A stretch of DNA of 64,000 bases, from positions 24,271,060 to 24,335,059 of the forward strand of contig OW203768.1 of NCBI GenBank assembly GCA_934045905.1, written 5' to 3'. Below the pieces are notes generated by a model. That model did no database searches. It was not told where the DNA came from and saw nothing but the letters and a program-made list of their open reading frames with translations. The DNA is from Leuctra nigra (taxonomy: Eukaryota > Arthropoda > Insecta > Plecoptera > Leuctridae). Below are positions 11,523-21,404 of the stretch, in pieces (position 1 is the first letter of the stretch; every line of letters begins with the position of its first letter). The translations under genes were made by a program, and so were the position numbers.

Positions 11523-11812
11523 GTGCAACTAGTGCATGTAAGCTCAAATGATGACGTCTTCACAATCACCATTGAACTTGGAGGTACGAAAATGACGAAT
11601 ATTTACAAGCCGCCAGGCACACCTTGGCCTCCTGGAACGATGAGGTGCTACGATCACCCAGCTGTCTTCGTTGGTGACTTCAATAGCCATCACACCCAGT
11701 GGAAGTATGAGAGTAACAATGCCAACGGCGAAGCACTTGTTGATTGGGGAGAATTACACAACCTGCACAATGTATTTGTATTGTATTCATACAATCACAC
11801 ATAAATAGAACC
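11523..11812 (+). pseudogene. LINE endonuclease (APE) fragment
   Basis: The frame contains NIYKPPGTPWPP, then AVFVGDFNSHHTQW and NGEALVDWGELHNL. The GDFNSHHxxW block is a diagnostic motif of the apurinic-endonuclease-like domain of non-LTR retrotransposons. The frame ends at 11804 with no RT downstream, so this is an isolated 5' ORF2 fragment. Confidence 0.6.
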
Positions 11813-12059
11813 TTTCAATAAAACATACTTGCATAGATAATTATTCAACTAAGTAACAGTATTACTAGCAGGAATCATATTCATACATTTTAAGTTGCAA
11901 CATAAAACGACTTTTATTTCAATTCTTTGTTCTTTAGTAATCTATAACATTCCCTAAAAAAAAAATGCCTCTCTTGTTCTTGTATTCAGATTCAGCTTGA
12001 AATCAAGTACAGTAACTGATATCTAAAGAGATTAATCTCAAAGACTGTGCTGTTCTTCA

Positions 12060-12335
12060 GGATGAAGATTCGGTGCACAAGGTGATTGCCTCCTGTCATT
12101 CTCAGATTCGACCGCGGTTCATTAGTGATGCTCTTCACATCACGGGCAAGGTCAATAGGGCAAAAGCTATTTTCATTGCTCTAGAACTTGTATAACCGCA
12201 AGCATGTTAGCTGCCTCTATGTCAGCCATGTTTGGTGAAGTCGTGTATGCTCGAATTGACACCAAAAGCAAACACAACTACCCTAAAGGCACAGCAAAAT
12301 ATTCAAGGGCCATGCCAGCACAGCCGCTGCAATTG
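12060..12335 (+). pseudogene. CPEB/Orb-like RNA-binding protein fragment
   Basis: After a splice-acceptor-like TCTTCAG, one frame reads DEDSVHKVIASCHS, then QIRPRFISDALHI. After a stop it continues as MFGEVVYARIDTKSKHNYP followed by KGTAK. The last block resembles the second RRM of cytoplasmic polyadenylation element binding proteins (the GVVYAGIDTD...KYP signature), and the order of the blocks matches that family. Stops and frame changes make it a pseudogene. The call is from remembered motifs and needs a search. Confidence 0.45.
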
Positions 12336-12460
12336 CAGTAATGCAGGTAATGAGATATGAATCAAAATATAATTGGCAAATCAAATCCCAAGCCCACCCA
12401 TCGGGTTGCTTTGTCTTTCACTTTCATCTTACCCTTTCGTCGTTTTCGTTAGTTTCCCAG

Positions 12461-13370
12461 CAAGAAATAAAAAATGCTACAAGGGAGTTTGATTCATCCG
12501 CAAAATTGCACAAAGCTTCATACAAACTGAAACCCGAGATAAATGATATTTTATCTGCCGAAGTTACACGTTTTGGGTTATACCCGAGTGACGGAGTACT
12601 AAAGGAACTTACCATCAAGCTGATATCTACTTTCAAATGCCTTCGCGAACCGATTGGTGATGGCCATGCTGGATGAAAAGTAGCCTTAAAATACCGGATC
12701 CAAGAAATACGGAGGAAGTTAAAGACAACGGAGGCAACTTTAAGTTCTGTTAGAATATTCAAAAACACAAGAAAAACCATTATTTGACCTAGTGTTGAAA
12801 TATCATGGTATTATTTGTCCATACCAAACATATATATAATTTTCAGGAAAACGATCAAAGAACGACCCCCAGAAACCAGCACCAAATAAAGGTATTAAGA
12901 AGGCACGTAGAGGGGAGGTCAACTACGCGCCCGAGTTTCCTGATGAAGAAACATACGATACATTGATGAACCATAAAAACGCCATAACAAGGGAATTGAC
13001 GAAGAGAGAGTCAAAAGATGTCAAAACCCTTTGCACTTCGCCGACGTGAAATACTATCGGTCATGACCTTAGCTGATGTAAAGCATAGCTGGCCAAACAG
13101 AGGTAAGATTTTTTTAAAAATAAGTTGTTAATTGATTTTGCAATATCATGGCCGATTTTAGTGCGACTTATATTTTTACAGCTACGCAAGGAGCTTGCAC
13201 GGATAGTGGGGTTTGATGTGAAACAAAAGATGCTCCAAAATCTAAGCAATTATGGGTTAGTTAAATTTGTGAAAAGGAAACTGAAGTCCTACAATGATAT
13301 GTCGAGTGAAGATATTCTACAAGCCATTCCTCGGCTCTTCAAGGAGAAGTGGTCGTTTTTCTCAAAACCT
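12461..13370 (+). pseudogene. SAMD3-like uncharacterised gene fragment, three exons
   Basis: Exon-like blocks at 12461-12748, 12847-13102 and 13182-13370 have AG/GT borders (TTTCCCAG; TTTTCAG and AGGTAAGA; TTTTTACAG and CTGTAAGTG). They contain VTRFGLYPSDGVLKEL with LREPIGDG, then RRGEVNYAPEFPDEETY, and in a shifted frame KPFALRRREI with HSWPN, then IVGFDVKQKMLQNL. These are motifs of a widespread animal family annotated as SAMD3-like or uncharacterised. A one-base shift near 13018 and a phase mismatch at the last junction indicate decay. Confidence 0.45.
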
Positions 13371-13798
13371 GTAAGTGTTTGCAAGAGTTGTTGTAAATTC
13401 CTTCTTTATTACCCATGTGTAGAGATGCATAATTTTCGCGAAAATCTCGAAATCTCGAAATTTTCTCGAAATAGGCGAAATAAATAAACATTGATGTCGT
13501 GGACGTTTTCGGAACCATCTTGTAATGACATGGCAGTGGTGACGGTTTGTTTCGTTTAAACTGGTCAAAAACATGTTTTCTTTGCGTTTCATAGTATCAG
13601 GGTACTTTTAAAGTGGTTTTTATTTTCGCGAATGAATGCGAAAAATGCATTTTAGCGCGAAATATTAGCTTTCCAGCGAAATAACCAAGAATTCTGGGAT
13701 TTCCAAGAAAATCGCGGGTTAAATACTGGTTCCTGATGTTTTTAGACTATATAGTAGAATTTCCAGGAATCTTGAGACAAACAACATTCCTTTCCCTC

Positions 13799-14024
13799 GC
13801 CAAACCAATGGAGGGATGGGGGTTGGTGGACCTTTCACTGGCGAAACCAGTCGGGGGAGGGGGGTTGGTGGACCTTTCACTGGCGAAACCAATGGAGGGA
13901 TGGGGGTTGGTGGACCTTTCCCTCGCCAAACCAATGGAGGGATGGGGGTTGGTGGACCTTTCCCTCGCCAAACCAATGGAGGGATGGGGGTTGGTGGACC
14001 TTTCACTGGCGAAACCAATTGGGG
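13799..14024 (+). repeat. 42-bp minisatellite
   Basis: A unit of about 42 bp (CCAATGGAGGGATGGGGGTT, then GGTGGACCTTTC, then ACTGGCGAAA or CCTCGCCAAA) is repeated about five times and ends in a run of G at 14023-14043. Because 42 is a multiple of three and the unit lacks stops, long frames appear on both strands. These are artefacts. Two unit subtypes alternate (CACTGGCGAAA and CCCTCGCCAAA). Confidence 0.85.
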
Positions 14025-14288
14025 GGGGGGGGGGGGGGGGGGGGTGCCGCTAACCACCCCTCCACTGCTTGAGCTACCTGCTGGTGCCAGCCATGAGACA
14101 GTGCTACGCCAGTGTTATTCATCCAGTGAATATTCAAGAAAGAGCAGATTGTTTTAAAGATGTGATAGCAATGTGTTAATGTGTGGCATTTGTAATAGTA
14201 GGCTTGATTGGGAGAAAAAGTACCTGTCAACGAGAAACTTAGTATTTCCCCAGGTGTACACACTGTTCAGTACAGGAAGAAACAAGGT

Positions 14289-14460
14289 CAGTCTTGGGTA
14301 GTAACGTAACGAAAGTAACGCGTTACTGTAACGAAATTACTTTTTTAGGTAACGAGACAGTAATTTCATTACAAAAATTTCAAAGTAACGCACAAGTAAT
14401 TTCACTACTTCTGTGTATGTAATTTGAGGTTAGTAACGCGTTACAATTTGCCCCGCGGCC
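14289..14460. repeat. hAT-type terminal region
   Basis: The stretch opens CAGTCTTGGGTAGTAACG and is dense in GTAACG/CGTTAC motifs, including two AGTAACGCGTTAC palindromes. Such ends are typical of hAT transposons, and a hAT transposase gene begins 370 bp downstream. I could not find the matching right end. Confidence 0.5.
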
Positions 14461-15518
14461 CGCCCCTATTTTTCGGCCATTTCATTTTATGGATTCCAAA
14501 AGTATCTGTAGGTGGCAGCACTTACAAGCGGAATCTCGAAAAAATTTCCATTCGTTGGTTAGTTGGTACATCTGCACATTTATTCTCTTTGGCCGAAGCT
14601 CTTTGGCCAACCGGAAGCTAACCTTGAAGAATTTTACATCGCCATTCGTTCGCCATTCATTCGCCCGTCTGCTGACCACGTTTTTTCTTGTGAAGAGTGA
14701 AGAGATTTTGTTGTGTAATATTGATTATTGAAGAGTTTCTAGCTGTTTAGTTTTTATTTATTTGCATATTGAGTGTTGGGAAAAGATAATTAAGTTTAAT
14801 TTGTGTAGTAGTATAATAACAACAGATGATGGAGGACGACAGCGAAAGTGATAACGATGTACACGTGGAAAATGCTTGCAACGAAGTGTTACCGTGGCTT
14901 GCTTTCGACAAATATTATAAAATCATGGGCAACACTGCAAACGATAAAAACTTTGTTGTGAAATGTTTGCTGTGCTGCAATTCCAAAACACTGTCAACCT
15001 CAAAACTAAGTGCTTCGAATTTAAAGAAACACATTGTCGTAAGTAAATACCTACTGTTGGTATTTTTTAAACCACTACTACCTAGACCTATTTATATTAT
15101 ACTTTTACCTATTTACTTACTACTTACTCTATTCATGTTTTATTTCAATTACCTACCTAGTAATGTACCTAGCCAGAAGAAAATTAATCTGTGGGATTTT
15201 ATTTGCAGGCCTCACATGCTCCACATGTTAAAGAGTTGGAAAACCGCCTGCAATCGGGTACTAAACGAAACTCTAATTGTGATGCCGATGAACCTCCAGC
15301 TAAACGCCAAATAACTCTTGCAACAGCATTCCAAAAACAGAACAGCTCATCAGTAACAACACAGGGTACTTTTGCTACAATGTTTGAGATAATTAATACA
15401 ACTCTTTGCTAGAAAGGTTTATTTTTCTAAACATTGTAATCAAATGTGCCAATGAAGGAAGGAAAGGAATTCAAACATCCCTATGATGCCTGACAGGAGC
15501 CTACAATAAAAAAAACCA

Positions 15519-15660
15519 CAGCCTTCTCGACAGCCACTTTGTTCTCTGTCGAGAAGGCCGTGATAAAAACGCTCTTCCCGACTGGGATTTGAGCCCAGAT
15601 ACTTGGGCTGTTGTAATCATGTCCCCATGTTTGTCTGTTGATATAACATAATAATAATAT
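15519..15660 (-). repeat. tRNA-like/hairpin repeat beside SINE-like copy
   Basis: The arms GCCTTCTCGACAG (about 15521-15533) and CTGTCGAGAAGGC (about 15549-15561) form a perfect stem with a short loop. Adjacent on the minus strand is GGGCTCAAATCCCAG, resembling a Pol III B box. This could be a small tRNA-derived repeat inserted next to the SINE-like copy. Confidence 0.35.
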
Positions 15661-15670
15661 GAAGATTCCC

Positions 15671-16024
15671 CACCAATGGACTGCCACCTTGACGTGGTGG
15701 TGGGGCTTAAGGGGCCGGCTCACATACGAGTTGGCCCCAACCAAGTGCAGTCCAGGGTCGACCTAGTCCCATGCCCTCCCCAAATTCGCGGGCCCCTCGA
15801 GATGGTGATCAACCTGAAATCGAGTCCCACCGGCCCGAAGCTCTCCACCCCCCGGTCTGTCCCCATTCTGACCTGGCTTTCCCACCAGTTTCAGACTCCC
15901 CCAGATCGGGCCCATTAGGTCGACCCCTCCCGATGTCCTCCACTTAGTTCAACAAAGTTAAAAGTTAAAATTAATGTGCGCAATATAACCTCGTCGTTGA
16001 CGCGCCGTTAAACTCTAATAATCA
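15671..16024 (+). repeat. SINE-like repeat, copy 4 (sense orientation)
   Basis: This copy runs opposite to the others. It begins CACCAATGGACTGCCACCTT, continues through ATCTCGAGGGGCCCGCG-like complement segments and GATCGGGCCCATTAGGTCGA, and ends GTTGACGCGCCGTTAAACTC next to an AATC microsatellite. It has the most complete proposed 5' end (CCACCTTGACGTGGTGG, itself nearly palindromic). It lies inside an intron of the hAT gene. Confidence 0.75.
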
Positions 16025-17265
16025 ATCAATCAATCAATATGAAGATTAAATTTTTCATAATCAACTATTTTTGTTGTTGCCAATAATTATAAAAATAAAT
16101 AAATAATTTGTTTATTGTAGAGTCATTGGATAAAATGATCACCGAGTTTGTCGTCGACGGAAACCATCCATTCAGCACAGTGGAAGAGGAGAAGTTCAAG
16201 ATCATAATAAGTAAAGGCTTTCCAAATCGAAGGTGTTTGACTCGCAAAACGTTAACGAGCAAAATCAATGCTCATGCTGCCAAGCTCCGAGACACAATGA
16301 AGCTCACCCTAATATCCCCAGCCGTGAAACACGTCTGCGTTACAGCAGACTGCTGGTCTGTATACAAAAGGTTCGTAGGTATCTATTTGAATTTTAATAT
16401 ATCAATATCATCTTTGATGTCACAAATAATATGGAATGTGAATAATAACAGTTTTACATTTTGATCCTGTATTTTGATTACAGGAGCTATCTTGGCATGA
16501 CGGTTCATTGGATCGACTCGGTAACTCAAAAACGTGAGTCTGCTGCATTGGCTTGTCGGGGGATAAAAGGCCGACATACATACGATGTTCTTACGAAACT
16601 TATGACGGACGTTTTTTGCCAATATGGCATTACCAATAAAGTAACTCGTGTTGTTACCGACAACGGATCGAACTTTGTAAAAGCCTTTCGGTGAGTCAAT
16701 AACTTGTCTGAATTTTACTAAGCCAGAATTCTCTTTGTCTACTAATTGTATAGTTGATTGAGAAAACTAAAAGTATGTACCTATTGTGATGTTTTAGAGT
16801 TCAAAGCGCCGTCGAAAAAGTTGCGCAAACCAATGTAGAAGCTGACCACGACCAATATGACTCCGAGGCAATAGAAATAAACGAAATTTTTGACAACAGT
16901 TTTGAAGAGCCAACAACATACACCCTTCCACCACATCATCGATGTGCTAGTCATACACTGAATCTTGTGGCTACTCAAGATACCCAACATGTCGAGAATG
17001 GACAATATAAGCGGCAGCTTCGTACGACCTTTGGCAGAATGCAAGGATTGTGGAACAAGCAAGAAAGGACCAACGTGGTTGCAGATGAGTTGCATGACTC
17101 ATTAAATATATATATAGTTGTTCCCAATGCCACTCGCTGGAATTCGACTTACAACGCTGTTAAATGCCTACGAGACATCATGCAGGACAAGGAGATTGAA
17201 CTACAAAGGGTGTGTGATTTGGCCAGCCAATCTTCCCAGACTGGACCAGATGGAGAGAGATAGAG

Positions 17266-18123
17266 AGAGATATTATGGGTAATGGCGCTCAACAGCGAGG
17301 TTATCAGCGCCAGCCAAGTCATACAACAAAGGTGTTGTATTAAAATTTATTCATATCGCTAAGCGAAGTCATGGTGTATTATTAAGTCATATTGGTTAAA
17401 ATCAACTAGATATAACGCTAGTGCGAGTCAAAGCAGTCTAATATAGTGAGTCAAGTCTAGATAAAATGTGAGCTGGTATTACAGTGAAAACTGAGGTCGT
17501 ATTGAGCCAGGTGCCGTTTTTATAAATACTGACCCTGGCTCGTCTAAAACTAAACTAACTACTTGTCAATGATAAAAACTTCTGACAGCGTGTGCTGTAC
17601 GTGATCAGATAAAAATGAATATCCCAGTATCCTTCAGGAAGTCTATTAGCTTGTCAATACATTTATCATCGTCGCCGAGCACCTCGCTGAGATCACTCGA
17701 GAGACGATGGCGACGGCGTGCTTGGCGGTGTTCTTCACAGTCCATCAGCATGTGAAGGACTGTTAGAGGAACATCACAGGTGTCACACTGTGGCTGTTTC
17801 TCTCTATACATTAAATAGCCATGAGTCAAGCGCGTATGTCCTATACGGAGTCGAGCGACGACGACCTCCTCGACAGCCACATCTTCACGGACTCTCTCTT
17901 GAATAGAAGTTTTAAGTCGGATGCTGGGACAGATCGGTAATCTGTGCAGTTCTTTAGAGCTCCTTCTTTTGCTGCTTTGTCTGCTCGATCATTTCCAGGT
18001 ATCCCAGAGTGGCCTGGGACCCAGCAGAACAAAACGTCTGTCCCTTAATAATGTAGATCAAGCAGAGCACCATGTACTTGTTGTCCAATATGGTCTTTGG
18101 GATAGGGTGCTTGAAGTGCTTGC
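17266..18123 (-). mobile_element. RNase-H LINE, 5'-truncated copy in hAT gene
   Basis: The minus-strand frame (18032 to 17605) contains FCWVPGHSGIPGNDRADKAA, the RNase H block, and then LRIGHTRLTHGYLM with CDTCDVPLTVLHMLMDC, a zinc-knuckle-like tail. It ends KLIDFLKDTGIFIFI-stop. Frame breaks near 17880-17890 show decay. The 3' tail ends at the AATGGCGCTCAACAGCGAGG complement and adjoins GAGAGATA repeats. Homology to the copy at 50736 stops at 18123, the 5' truncation point. Confidence 0.75.
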
Positions 18124-18639
18124 CAATCCATCCACACACTGTGCCCGACGAAGAGCAAGAGCTGGTGCGGCTTCCAGCGAGCGAAGACAACTGGCAAGAT
18201 CTAAAATCACAGGTAAGGACCGTTCGAATTATTTGTGCCCGTCTAATTGATCCAGCTATATGCTTTCTAAATGCTTACAACGCAAAAACAAAATAACGAG
18301 TCATTCAACGGAACTACTAGGGAGCTTAACATCTATTCGTCCAAAAAAGCGATTACAGATGGCACAAGTTTTCTTCTTAATGGTAGTCAAGAGGAGGGAG
18401 GATATTCATGAGGGGAGCGGAGGAAATGCCCATTGAAAAGCACGCTGAGACCATGACTGAAGACCATGACTATGACCATGACAGCCCTTTCGTTTCTTTT
18501 TATCTAATATAAGTGTAAATATTTCAATAGTTGATATTATTGGTTATTTAGGGGAAGTGAAACGGCCACCAGTTAAGAGTGAGCAGCTGTTGCATTCGAA
18601 ACACATAATTTTGTGCGGAAAATGTTTATAAAATTACTA

Positions 18640-18800
18640 GCAGCACAATCAAGAACAAATCGAAAGGCCAGTTTGCTGGCAAATTGGGAGGGCAACCCAC
18701 CCTAACGCCGATGGAGGAACATATGTTTGTCGAGCAGATTTTGGAGCTTTCAAAATTTAGATATTCATCGGGCAAGTTTGATCTGCGCTATCTCTATCTT
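18640..18800 (+). pseudogene. Pogo/Tigger-like helix-turn-helix fragment
   Basis: One frame reads KLGGQPTLTPMEEHMFVEQI followed by LELSKFRYSSGKFDL. This resembles the N-terminal HTH region of CENP-B/pogo-like transposases. No DDE domain follows. A short fragment call based on resemblance. Confidence 0.35.
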
Positions 18801-18925
18801 GATAAGAAGATGGAGTGTATTTGAGATATACAACAAATCATGTAGGAATTTTAAATTAAATTTCTGTCTCCGTGTTCTGGATATTTTGCATCGCCAGTCA
18901 TCTATCTACAATGAGTGAATTGTTT

Positions 18926-19515
18926 TTCTATTGCAGGCGGAATGGAGGGCAGCTCGGTTACATGAAGTAAACCACTTGATGCAGATCTTTTCTGAGCTGA
19001 AAGGGCAGCAACAAGAGAAGCAGAAAAAATGGAATGGAATGGAGAAGAATGTAAATATGGACATAAAAAAAGATATTGAAGAATTGAATATCAAGATGAA
19101 TTGCATAGAGGAAATAAAAGATTTAAAGAGTGGTCAACGAGAGAGAAGTCAAAGAGAAGAGGCTCTGTTAGAAGAGATGAATATTAGTCGGGCATCCACA
19201 AGTCAGGATTCCACCAAGAATGGTGAGGAAGGTGCATGGACAGTTGTGGGTAAGAAATGGCTACGAAAGTTACACGGTAATGATGATAATGTATCAAAGA
19301 AAGGATTCCAAGAGAAGGTTGTATTTTTGAAGCCAAGAACTGAAACGTCAAAATTAAAAGATGCAGTCAAGGAAATAAAAGAAAATTGGATCCACAGAAG
19401 CTTGGAATTGGAGTGACAAAACTAAAGAAAATTAGAGATGGCGGAGTGGTAATTGCTTGTGACAATGTGGCATCTCTTGAAAGCCTTATGAAGGTTGTGA
19501 CGATTTTAAATCGCC
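18926..19515 (+). pseudogene. LINE ORF1-like fragment with coiled coil
   Basis: The frame (18931-19416) is charged and heptad-like (KKDIEELNIKMNCIEEIKDL) and contains EGAWTVVGKKW. A one-base shift near 19385 moves the match into another frame, where PQKLGIGVTKLKKIRDGGVV continues. That is the ORF1/gag region preceding zinc knuckles in several LINE clades. No RT is attached. Confidence 0.45.
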
Positions 19516-20489
19516 ACATATAATGTTTGAACTGTTCCCGCATAAACTGCCTTGCCGCTTGGCGGCCACCCTTGTTCTTCTTCTTCTTCGTTTCCGGTTT
19601 TAATGGCACTCGACATCAAAGGTCATACTGGCCAGCGTAAATTTATATTCGTTGTAGTTTTATAATGTATGGATTTATTAGTATGCTTTATATTTTACAC
19701 ACTTTGTATTTTAGCACATAGGCTATTTTTAGTTATTGATAGACACTTAGTAGTTATTTAAAATTCGGAATTATTTTTCAATCGGCGTATATGGACTCTC
19801 CCCAACGAAGGTTGAGGAAGAAGTCAGCCACCCTTGTAACTAGAGCGTCAGAGGTTACGTTTGCTCAACAGATAGGGGAGGTTAGTTCTGTCAATGTCAA
19901 CTGGTTTTGTGAAGAGAAAGTCTCCGTTTATAATTAGTAAATGATGTCATTATACTACCGCAAGTGCGCATGTGCAATCAAGAGGACGAGAGTTCGATTC
20001 CGAGAGGAATCGGTCTCTTGCTTTGGGAATCTCGAGGGGTGCAGATGTGCTTGTGATCGTGCTGGTTCTTTTCTGTGAAATCTTGCCGTTCAACTTTGGT
20101 TGGATTTTTGCTGTTACTAACTGCGTTAGCTAACATTAATTTCGATATTTGGATTTTCTTTTGGGTATTTATTTGCCTTAACCCTGATTGGGGGCACGTT
20201 GAATAGGTAGATTTACATACTGCGTTGTGTGGCTGTAAATTAAATATACAGAATCGACCTTGTGGCAGCCACGTTTTGAGTCACAGAATGTTTTACCTAA
20301 GGCCTGGGTTCGACATTCTTTTAGCCGTTGATTTGCCCTCGAGTGACCCTTAGCAAGTAGCACAATGTTTTGGAACTGAAACCTAGCTAAATTTGTATTA
20401 TTTTGACCAGCTGGAAAAATAGAAAATAAGAAGGTAAGAGCAAATGTTTAATGGGATTATAAATGTGCACGAGGGTACGCCCCTAACTG
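19516..20489. other. Gap with no recognisable gene left of the Polinton
   Basis: The sequence is AT-rich and noncoding. A TTCGATTCC block near 19993 is not part of a foldable tRNA. This is the local insertion environment of the Polinton. Confidence 0.4.
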
Positions 20490-20495
20490 CTAGCC
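20490..20495. repeat. Target-site duplication CTAGCC (left)
   Basis: CTAGCC immediately precedes the left inverted repeat and recurs exactly at 36479-36484 after the right one. Six base pairs is the duplication size established for Polinton/Maverick integration. Confidence 0.93.
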
Positions 20496-20640
20496 AGTAG
20501 ATAGCATTTGAGACTTCTGGGACAGGATGTGGAGATGTGGAAATCTCAGCTTAGAGTGTGAGCTTATGTTATGACGTCACATCTTGTTTTGGCGCCATTT
20601 TGTCACGTGTTTCCGGTTCCCACGCTCTAGTGTCAGCATA

Positions 20641-20760
20641 TTTTAACCATTTCCGCCATTTTATCCGCCATTTTGTTCCGCCATTTTGTCCACCATTTTA
20701 TCCGCCATTTTGTTCCGCCATTTTATCCACCATTTTATCCGCCATTTTCTTCCGCCATAT
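20641..20760 (+). promoter_or_regulatory. YY1-like GCCATTTT array (left arm)
   Basis: CCGCCATTTTRT or close variants occur about nine times at 11-13 bp spacing between 20651 and 20758. GCCATTTT resembles the core recognised by YY1-type zinc-finger proteins. CRE-like TGACGTCA sites lie at about 20572 and 20861. A regulatory or replication role is inferred from density, symmetry and placement at the element tips. Confidence 0.55.
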
Positions 20761-20889
20761 GCGTTTGACAGGGCGGCATTTTCAAACGTATTTCCGGTTC
20801 CTACACTCTAGCTCGAGCATATTTCTGCCATTTTCTTCCTTCATGTCACGTGTGTTCTTCTGACGTCACTTTTTTTAAATTAAAAATGT

Positions 20890-20965
20890 GTCCCGAGGTG
20901 GATTTGAACCTGCTACCATTGGAATACGAATCCAACGCCTTAACCTCTCGGCTAATTAGGCGATG
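20890..20965 (-). ncRNA. tRNA-like sequence in left inverted repeat (CGT loop)
   Basis: On the minus strand, TTAGCCGAGAGG (A box) and GGTTCAAATCC (B box) are at tRNA spacing. The D stem GCC/GGC and anticodon stem TTGGA/TCCAA pair, and the loop TTCGTAT would give anticodon CGT. The T stem (GCAGG/CCACC) has two mismatches and the 5' acceptor strand does not pair with the 3' TCGGGAC. It is therefore a tRNA-like or decayed tRNA gene with an intact internal Pol III promoter. The right-arm copy has loop TTCCTAT. Confidence 0.6.
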
Positions 20966-21060
20966 AGAGAAAGACAACGCAATAAGCATATACATAGATG
21001 GTTATTGACCTGTGCAGCAACGTCATCCAGTTGTCAAGGTAGGTATTGGCGCAAACATTT

Positions 21061-21284
21061 AAACTTCGCGCTCGGCTGCAGCGCTATCTAGGTGAGAATA
21101 ATTATATTTACTTAAAGCGGCATAAAAAATTTGAAGTTATATTTCGCGCTCGGCTACAACGCTATCTAGGTGATAATAAGTGTATTTACTAAAAGTGGCG
21201 CAAAAATTTTAATTTTAATTTCGTACTCGACTGTAGCACTCTTTAGGTGATAATAATTGTATTAATTAAAAGTGTCGCAAAAAA
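21061..21284 (+). repeat. Three about 78-bp iterons, left arm
   Basis: CGCGCTCGGCTGCAGCGCTA followed by TCTAGGTGA recurs with divergence at about 21066, 21145 and 21223. Each is followed by TAATAATTGTATT-like and AAAGTGGCGCAAAAA-like segments. The same iterons appear inverted at the inner part of the right arm. Possible replication or terminal-protein recognition sites; role unknown. Confidence 0.6.
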
Positions 21285-21373
21285 TATGAATTTAAAGATA
21301 ATTTGAAATTTTGTTTTGTTTTCACATAATCCAACTGATATTTGGACATTGAATCCTACATCTTATAAAGGAT

Positions 21374-21404
21374 TGGGATGTGGATGTGGATGAGGATGTG
21401 GATG
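21374..21404 (+). repeat. Subterminal GGATGN microsatellite (left)
   Basis: GGATGTGGATGTGGATGAGG continues for about 30 bp. A longer inverted version (CATCCT repeats) lies at 35285-35361 just inside the other end, so the pair is symmetrical about the element. Confidence 0.7.

Larger units (their letters stand above)
14829..18211 (+). pseudogene. hAT transposase gene, interrupted by two insertions
   Basis: Exon 1 (14829-15038) encodes a BED-type zinc finger (CLLCC...SNLKKHI) after an acidic N-terminus and ends at GTAAGT. Exon 2 (15209-about 15365) continues in phase. Further blocks lie at 16121-16370 (CVTADCWSVYK), 16484-16690 (VVTDNGSNFVKAF) and 16798-17263 (HHRCASHTLNLVA, PNATRWNSTYNAVKCL), with canonical AG/GT borders. 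These are the RNase-H-fold and hAT landmarks. The SINE-like repeat at 15671-16024 lies in the intron before the third block, and an RNase-H LINE (17266-18123) cuts the last coding block. The frame seems to resume at 18125-18211 (LVRLPASEDNWQDLKSQ). The C-terminal dimerisation part was not found. It cannot encode an intact transposase. Confidence 0.7.
20496..21284 (+). repeat. Left terminal inverted repeat, about 789 bp
   Basis: The reverse complement matches 35564-36478. Order from the tip: AGTAGATAGC end, CRE-like TGACGTCA, E-box-like CACGTG, a block of GCCATTTT repeats, a GTTTGACAGGGCGGCATTTT unit, a second TGACGTCA, a tRNA-like sequence and three about 78-bp iterons. It is about 126 bp shorter than the right arm because it has one fewer 147-bp internal unit. 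Confidence 0.9.

Noticed and set aside
13719..14157. Overlapping Gly- and Pro-rich frames on both strands
   Set aside because: They are artefacts of the 42-bp minisatellite, which lacks stops in several frames.
19965..20035. Possible tRNA around GAGTTCGATTCCGAG
   Set aside because: Only a B-box-like string is present; no D arm, anticodon stem or acceptor pairing could be drawn.
20558..20863. 101-codon frame in the left inverted repeat and its twin at 36171-36416
   Set aside because: The frame simply reads through GCCATTTT repeats (Phe-Pro-Pro periodicity). It mirrors in both arms and has no codon-level sign of a gene.
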